Source: a virus
Reading direction: 5' to 3' (one strand)
Virus record (IMG/VR): IMGVR_UViG_3300027712_000062
Span: 1 to 42,699 of that record
Length of the DNA: 42,699 nt
A program made the translations under genes and the position numbers. The stretch's first letter is position 1. Each line of letters begins with the position of its first letter. This document shows, in pieces, positions 38,235 to 42,699 of this stretch. Under the pieces are notes generated by a model, which ran no database searches, had not been told where the DNA came from, and was given only the letters and a program-made list of their open reading frames with translations.

Positions 38235-39148
38235 CTGTTTCTTTTTTTATTTTTAGATCCAATTTTACTTAAAAATTCAGCATTAGTTTTTGGGTTATGT
38301 GATGTGTTTTCGGGTGTTTTAGAAACAATAGATACATGTCTTTGACCATTGAATATTTGATTTACTTTATCATAATTAATTTGTTTTTTTGTATTCTCTA
38401 AAGTTTTTTTGATTTGTATTTCTTCTCGTTCTTGTTTAATTGACCTGATAAAATCATCTTTATTTTCATTTTGTGGATTAAAAATTTCATTGACAATTTT
38501 TGTTTGTATACCATCAGATTTTGATTCAGTATCATAAATTGTTGATTTTTGAGGTTGATACTTTAAAAAATCACCTGAATGAGTTATACAGATCATTTCA
38601 ACATTATTTTCAATACAATATTTCCCAACCCAAATATCCGCCATATTTGGATACAAGAAAAAATCTATTGGTATTTTCATCAAATTGGTATGAAAACACA
38701 TTACACCTGTCCCTCCAAACTGAACTAAAACATTTTTTCTTTGTGGTTTAAGACAATGATAATTTTCAGAATAAGAATTATAATATGAGTTTATCGGAAA
38801 TGATGTGAAGTTTCTACCATGTAGAGTTATAACTCTTTTATTCGAGTATTCTTTACATCTACTTACCATATAATTCACATAATTAGGAGGATATATTAAA
38901 TCATCATCAATTGTTAGATAATAACCATCCGACTCCATTAATTTACCAAATTTTAAAGCATCACCATAACTATTGTCGGAAAAAAATAAATTTATCTTAT
39001 TATCTAATAATTTTTCAGGTATCTCACCTATATGATCATTTAAAAAAATATTAATCTCGTCGCATTGATCATATATTGAATTTATTGTATTTACTAAACT
39101 ACCAACTCTATTATATGATGCAACATTAACTATAGTTTTTTCACTCAT
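38231..39148 (-). CDS. Glycosyltransferase (GT-A, family 2-like)
   Basis: The 305-residue protein opens with KTIVNVASYNRVGSLVNTIN, a GT-A start, and has YLTIDDDLIYPPNYVNYMVS (DDD metal site near residue 77), a TLHGRNFTSFP region and VQFGGTGVMCFHTNL. The tail INYDKVNQIFNGQRHVS resembles that of the 37278 enzyme. Overlaps both neighbours by ATGA. Catalysis of sugar transfer is well supported; the donor and acceptor are unknown. Confidence 0.75.
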   Translation of the reverse strand: MSEKTIVNVASYNRVGSLVNTINSIYDQCDEINIFLNDHIGEIPEKLLDNKINLFFSDNSYGDALKFGKLMESDGYYLTIDDDLIYPPNYVNYMVSRCKEYSNKRVITLHGRNFTSFPINSYYNSYSENYHCLKPQRKNVLVQFGGTGVMCFHTNLMKIPIDFFLYPNMADIWVGKYCIENNVEMICITHSGDFLKYQPQKSTIYDTESKSDGIQTKIVNEIFNPQNENKDDFIRSIKQEREEIQIKKTLENTKKQINYDKVNQIFNGQRHVSIVSKTPENTSHNPKTNAEFLSKIGSKNKKRNR

Positions 39149-39936
39149 AAAGTAATAAGTTTATTTTTTTTTCTTTCGACTTTATTCATTTTAGACTCGT
39201 GATTTCCGTGATTGACTAATGAGTTTTTGACGTGATATAAAAATTTACCACCACTATTTAATCTTTGGGTTATTTGATGTCCCACACCAGAACTTATATT
39301 TGGATTATTAACCCATCTACTTTCATTAATTTTATCAATCCTATAATTAAGTGATTCAAAGAATTTTTTTTCACAAATAAAACATAAATCATTCCATTGT
39401 GTTTGTAAAAACTCACCAAAATCTTTAGGATTACTATACCCCCAATGTGATCTATTGATCCTATCATCTGTGAGTATACTTAAACATATTTTTTTTGTTG
39501 ATGTTATTGAATCGTAAATACGTTTAGATTCATCAAAAAAATCATTAACCAAAGAAACGTCATCAGGAAGATAAATAAAATACTTTGAGTTTACATTTTT
39601 AACAAAGCTAAATGTTGCGTTAAAAGTAACATAATATTTTCTTTTCCCCATATTCGGGAACATTCCAATTTTAACAACATCTCTATTAGTAAAATCCAAT
39701 TTTTCGGTGCTCCCATCATCAAAAATAACATAATATTTTCTTTTCCCCATATTCGGGAACATTCCAATTTTAACAACATCTCTATTAGTAAAATCCAATT
39801 TTTCGGTGCTCCCATCATCAAAAATAACAACAAGAACTTTATAATTTTTTTTATTAGATTCGATATCATCTAATAACTTATATAACATTTCAGATCTATT
39901 ATATGTAGTAATTAAAACACAAAAATCATATTCCAT
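39145..39936 (-). CDS. Glycosyltransferase with a 33-residue internal duplication
   Basis: Start at the ATG giving MEYDFCVLITTYNRSEML (263 residues); a GTG two codons earlier is less likely. GT-A start, VIFDDGSTEKLDF motif, then an exact second copy of 33 residues (about 38-70 and 71-103), then YFIYLPDDVSLVNDFFD (metal site) and SGVGHQITQRLNSGGKFLYH. Without the repeat the enzyme would be 230 residues. The duplicated part contains the DDGS substrate-binding loop and would insert an extra strand-loop unit, so activity may be altered. It lies two bases after the 39939 gene. Confidence 0.75.
   Translation of the reverse strand: MEYDFCVLITTYNRSEMLYKLLDDIESNKKNYKVLVVIFDDGSTEKLDFTNRDVVKIGMFPNMGKRKYYVIFDDGSTEKLDFTNRDVVKIGMFPNMGKRKYYVTFNATFSFVKNVNSKYFIYLPDDVSLVNDFFDESKRIYDSITSTKKICLSILTDDRINRSHWGYSNPKDFGEFLQTQWNDLCFICEKKFFESLNYRIDKINESRWVNNPNISSGVGHQITQRLNSGGKFLYHVKNSLVNHGNHESKMNKVERKKNKLITL
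39627..39829 (-). repeat. Exact 99-bp tandem duplication in a coding region
   Basis: 39627-39725 and 39726-39824 are identical, with five more matching bases; 99 bases is 33 codons, so the frame is kept. The lack of any difference indicates a very recent event or an assembly error. Confidence 0.95.
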
Positions 39937-39938
39937 AA

Positions 39939-40559
39939 TCACCCATTTAATATTGAATTACATTTATTAATAAAATACACATCTTTTTTACCGAATCTTG
40001 ATTCAAAAGCATGATATGTGTTATTACTGTAAGTAGTTCCATAACCAAAACTATGATGTCCATCAAGATCAAAATTAACTATCTCAGCGTGATTTGGTAA
40101 TAATAAATTAACAGGTAATCCTTTTTCTTTTGCAATGTGTGAAAGTTCTCCGCCACAATCAGATCTTTGGGTTGTATTAAATGATGGTCTACCTAAAATA
40201 TTATAAGTTTCAATACTAAAAACTAAAAATGATGGTGCTGCATAAATAAACTTATTGTGTGGTGTTTTTAATTTAGGAGCAACTTGAGCATTTCCAAATA
40301 ATCCAATGTTATTTTTTGCCCAATCAACCGCAAGTGGTATTATTTTTTTATTTAATGGAATTGCATCAATATCAAATAAAACAATAATTTTATCAGGATC
40401 ATTTACATTTTTCAAATAATTATCAACAGCGTCTCCATGTGTTGTCCAGTTATCAACCATTATTTGATTTATTGTAAAACCATATCTTTCAAAAACTCTT
40501 CTTTGTAAATCAACAATTAATGGTTTTATTTTTTTGTCGTAAAATGTTATAATTTCCAT
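39939..40559 (-). CDS. Glycosyltransferase-like protein
   Basis: The 206-residue protein has IIVLFDIDAIPLNKKIIPLA near residues 58-77, where D-x-D is typical of GT-A metal sites, then GLFGNAQVAPKL and FIYAAPSFLVFSIETYN and RSDCGGELSHIA. The layout fits a small nucleotide-sugar-dependent transferase. It lies between a GT9-like and a GT2-like gene with end-to-start spacing of 0 and 2 bases, so it belongs to the same operon. Specificity unknown. Confidence 0.65.
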   Translation of the reverse strand: MEIITFYDKKIKPLIVDLQRRVFERYGFTINQIMVDNWTTHGDAVDNYLKNVNDPDKIIVLFDIDAIPLNKKIIPLAVDWAKNNIGLFGNAQVAPKLKTPHNKFIYAAPSFLVFSIETYNILGRPSFNTTQRSDCGGELSHIAKEKGLPVNLLLPNHAEIVNFDLDGHHSFGYGTTYSNNTYHAFESRFGKKDVYFINKCNSILNG

Positions 40560-41306
40560 CTATCTTAAATATTCTTTTATTTCTTCTAACCAATTTTCTT
40601 TTTGAGAGTATTTTGTGTTTTTACCAGGATTTTGATTTTTAATAAATGGTGTATCTTTCCAAAGAATTAAAATATCTTTATTCATTGCACCTGCACAATG
40701 AGCCAATCCAGTATCGTTTGAAATAATTTTTTTTGCATCCCTTACTAATGATAAAGATTTTCTAATATTACCTATTTCTATCTTATCACATATTTTTTCC
40801 ATCCATGGATTTTGTTTCATATCTGATTCAGATCCTGTAAAATAAATTGGTAAACCACTATTCTCTTTTACTGTGTTGAATATTTCTTCAGGAATTTCTT
40901 TCTTACCATACCATTTGGGTTTTGGGTCATTGTCATTAAGCGATAATCCACCTAAACCATTCAATAATAACAAATAATCTTCATCATTCTTTGGTATCTC
41001 TATTGCGGTATCAACATATGTGTGATATTTTTCAGACCATTTTTCCCCAATCATTAATTCAAATGTATATTGGTAGTCAGGGACATTTAAGTTAATCATT
41101 TTTGATGAGAATGTTGGCGGTCTATGTAATCTACCAATATGATTCATAAAATCACAATCAATAAAACATTCTTTAACGTAAGGTATGGTAAAATAAACAT
41201 CAATTTTTTGACCAATTTTTTCAGATAACTTTTTTATTCCAGGTGTTAACATTATAAAATTACCTAAAGCATATCCTGAATTTTGTTCGATTAAAGGTCT
41301 TTTCAT
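40560..41306 (-). CDS. Glycosyltransferase family 9 (heptosyltransferase-like)
   Basis: I start at the ATG giving MKRPLIEQNSGYALGNFIML; the longer frame adds an AT-rich, unlikely stretch. The 248-residue product has the GT9 N-terminus (GNFIMLTPGIKKLSEKIG), a central LLLNGLGGLSLN strand and IPIYFTGSESDMK-type and IISNDTGLAHCAGAMNKDIL motifs; D-T-G-x-A-H-x-A is the hallmark of GT9 enzymes. GT9 members usually transfer heptose or related sugars to lipopolysaccharide core, so host surface modification is a plausible job. First gene of the minus-strand transferase operon; divergent from 41390. Confidence 0.82.
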   Translation of the reverse strand: MKRPLIEQNSGYALGNFIMLTPGIKKLSEKIGQKIDVYFTIPYVKECFIDCDFMNHIGRLHRPPTFSSKMINLNVPDYQYTFELMIGEKWSEKYHTYVDTAIEIPKNDEDYLLLLNGLGGLSLNDNDPKPKWYGKKEIPEEIFNTVKENSGLPIYFTGSESDMKQNPWMEKICDKIEIGNIRKSLSLVRDAKKIISNDTGLAHCAGAMNKDILILWKDTPFIKNQNPGKNTKYSQKENWLEEIKEYLR

Positions 41307-41389
41307 ATTTTTTATTATAATATATTTCTTTTTTATATATACAAATAAAAAACTTTTTACATTAAAAATAATTAAACTAATATTCATTT

Positions 41390-41971
41390 ATGTTAAATAT
41401 TGTTGCAGTAACTTATAACCATAAAGAATCCTTGAAGTGTTTTATTAATTCAATAAAAAATCAAACTAATAATAATTGGACACTTTTTATTATTCACGAC
41501 GGGTTAAACCATCCTCTTAGAGAAGAATTAACTAATGAAAATTATTTAAACGATAAAGTAATTTTTATTGAACATCCAATAAGAACTCAAAATTATGGTC
41601 ATATACTACGTAAGTGGTCATTGGAAAATTTAGACTTAAATGGTAGAATATTGTTAACTAATGCCGATAATTATTATACACCTAATTTGGTTGAGGAAAT
41701 ATTAAAGTATGATGAAGATTTCATATATTTTAACGTGGTTCATTCTCACCGTAACAAAAATAACCATAATAAGGCTAGTTACGGTTTTATGAACACAAAA
41801 TTAGAACAAAGCAAAATAGATATGGGTTGTGTTGTGGTAAAATCTGAAATAGCAAAAAAAGTAGGTTTTAATTCAACATCATATGAAGCTGATTGGCATT
41901 ATTTTGATGGAATATTAAAAACTAACCCAAGTATTTTAAAAATTGATAAAGTTTTATTTGTCCATAATTAA
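41390..41971 (+). CDS. Family 2 glycosyltransferase
   Basis: The 193-residue protein is a compact GT-A enzyme: LNIVAVTYNHKESLKCFINS, WTLFIIHDGLNHPL, then ILLTNADNYYTPNLVEEILK (DxD-like N-A-D-N site) and SYEADWHYFDGIL. It lacks a C-terminal extension. It stands on the plus strand, divergent from the operon of five transferases, with 83 bases between. It should take part in the same glycan pathway. Confidence 0.78.
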   Translation: MLNIVAVTYNHKESLKCFINSIKNQTNNNWTLFIIHDGLNHPLREELTNENYLNDKVIFIEHPIRTQNYGHILRKWSLENLDLNGRILLTNADNYYTPNLVEEILKYDEDFIYFNVVHSHRNKNNHNKASYGFMNTKLEQSKIDMGCVVVKSEIAKKVGFNSTSYEADWHYFDGILKTNPSILKIDKVLFVHN

Positions 41972-41977
41972 TTAGAC

Positions 41978-42286
41978 TTATTTCTTTTTCTTTCTTCCCT
42001 GACAATGTGCTCTTTGACTAAAACCTTTTGGGTTATTACAATTGATTGATCTTTTATGTTTTTCAGACCACTTTTCTTCAATTGGTTCTTTAGATAATTT
42101 GTTCTTCCAAAACTTGAATAGGTTTTCTTTATCGTATTTTTTCTTCTTTTGATCCCACCCACAATCATGACAAAGAAAGGCGTGTGAATCACCATTTTCT
42201 TTTTTCCAAGAGTTTTCACACTTTTCGCATTCAATCTTTTCGTTGAATATTCTATCTGCCTGTTTTTCTGATATTAGTATTTTCAT
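41978..42286 (-). CDS. Leader-tagged zinc-ribbon protein with NNPKGFSQRAHC end
   Basis: Start at the ATG giving KILISEKQADRIFNEKIE, an ITE/ISE-type leader; the ATG overlaps the upstream stop by one base. The 102-residue product has ECEKCENSWKKENG and FLCHDCGWDQ, two CxxC pairs forming a zinc ribbon, then a basic helix and CNNPKGFSQRAHCQGRKKKK. From memory this last motif occurs in other phage and environmental proteins, often at the C-terminus. Zinc and basic content suggest nucleic-acid binding. The gene runs convergent to 41390, six bases apart. Confidence 0.65.
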   Translation of the reverse strand: MKILISEKQADRIFNEKIECEKCENSWKKENGDSHAFLCHDCGWDQKKKKYDKENLFKFWKNKLSKEPIEEKWSEKHKRSINCNNPKGFSQRAHCQGRKKKK

Positions 42287-42588
42287 TAGTAACAATCTTC
42301 AACTAAGTCGTTATATATTTCAACTAAATAGTTATAGTATTTGTTGTCTATATAGTTTTCTACCTCATTTCGAATTTCAAACATATCATCGCTTGGATAT
42401 TCATATTCTTCATCTTCATCATCATTATAATAAAAATGAATTCCCTGTCCAATACAAAAATCGGCGTAGTCGTCTTTATCTTCAAAATCACAAGGATCTT
42501 GTATTTCTGTTTGATATTCTATTATATCACCAATCTTTTCTATCTCTACTCCTCGTCTAAGTAATCTAATAGATATCTCTTGATTCAT
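42286..42588 (-). CDS. Acidic hypothetical protein
   Basis: The 100-residue protein (MNQEISIRLLRRGVEIEKIG start) is acidic with a very Asp/Glu/Tyr-rich middle (YYNDDEDEEYEYPSDDMFEI) and a helical end. The first helix could be a leader variant but lacks an (L/I)xE end. It overlaps the upstream partial gene by ATGA and the downstream zinc-ribbon gene by one base. Function unknown. Confidence 0.58.
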   Translation of the reverse strand: MNQEISIRLLRRGVEIEKIGDIIEYQTEIQDPCDFEDKDDYADFCIGQGIHFYYNDDEDEEYEYPSDDMFEIRNEVENYIDNKYYNYLVEIYNDLVEDCY

Positions 42589-42699
42589 AACTGAATTGGT
42601 TTTTTTGTCTTATTATCATAAATAGTAAAAGGTGTTGCGATTATAACCCAATCAACATATTCATAGTCCTGATCATAAGATTTTTCATTTGCTTTAACT
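42585..42699 (-). CDS. C-terminal end of a gene cut by the window edge
   Basis: The last 37 codons of a minus-strand frame (ending VDWVIIATPFTIYDNKTKKP, then IQL and TGA) that overlaps the 42588 start as ATGA. Too short to recognise; the overlap style matches the rest of the block. Confidence 0.5.
   Translation of the reverse strand, partial: VKANEKSYDQDYEYVDWVIIATPFTIYDNKTKKPIQL

Noticed and set aside
253-42600. tRNA genes
   Set aside because: I scanned the non-coding zones for cloverleaf patterns and GTTCRA loops and saw none convincing; a dedicated tRNA search would settle it.

Overview
This looks like a stretch of a large, AT-rich bacteriophage genome whose host is a Bacteroidetes (probably Flavobacteriia). 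The host call rests on three things seen here: promoters of the Bacteroidetes type (TTG, 20 bases, TAnnTTTG), a secreted protein ending in a type IX secretion (T9SS, type B) sorting domain with SprB-like repeats, and Bacteroidetes-style signal peptides. The phage call rests on lysozymes of phage type, a holin-like protein, a UvrC lacking its last domain, dense ATGA-overlapping gene pairs, and above all on about thirty unrelated proteins that share short N-terminal leaders. No capsid, tail, terminase, polymerase or protease gene lies in the window, so the phage assignment is inference from accessory genes.

The dominant theme is a leader-plus-cargo system. About thirty genes, nearly all on the minus strand, begin with one of four related amphipathic leaders: RLTESDLxRIVKRVINE, ITEDQYxxL, MNLQEQIxxI..MMGLLNE, and MKxLIRxILKEE. 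Almost all leaders end in (L/I/V)-x-E, which matches the cleavage rule of T4-like prohead proteases and the logic of the T4 capsid-targeting sequences on IPI, IPII, IPIII and Alt. The cargo behind the leaders is diverse: a GH24 lysozyme, a peptidoglycan-binding lysozyme-like protein, an OmpA-like protein, a DHH phosphoesterase, an Ntn-hydrolase, ADP-ribosyltransferase-like modules, hydrophobic proteins and many small acidic proteins. Two long genes (22516-24303 and 25453-28077) look like polyproteins whose modules are separated by (L/I)xES sites.

Layout: 1-2.2 kb, the end of an IMP dehydrogenase/GMP reductase gene, a virion-type protein with a Cys/aromatic C-terminus, a tagged gene and a holin-like gene. 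2.2-6.5 kb, an SH3-like protein, the T9SS-sorted surface protein, an FKBP prolyl isomerase and small membrane proteins. 6.5-19.3 kb, a minus-strand array of mostly tagged cargo genes, many with their own AT-rich upstream element and a near-identical hairpin terminator. 19.3-21.4 kb, a mostly non-coding region with paired host-type promoters, hairpins, tandem repeats and palindromes, plus two small genes. 21.4-37.3 kb, a second tagged block containing the two polyprotein-like genes and the enzymatic cargo, interrupted by a plus-strand UvrC. 37.3-42 kb, six glycosyltransferase genes, one carrying an exact 99-bp tandem duplication. 42-42.7 kb, a tagged zinc-ribbon protein and small genes.

Two expression tiers are suggested. 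Tagged genes usually have ATATTTAT(T/A)A close to the start codon, a candidate late promoter element. Several untagged genes instead have host-type TAnnTTTG boxes, some only 4 bases from the start codon. A consistent reading is that cargo is made late, loaded into the prohead through the leader, trimmed by the head protease and delivered with the DNA. All of this needs the protease and virion proteome to test.
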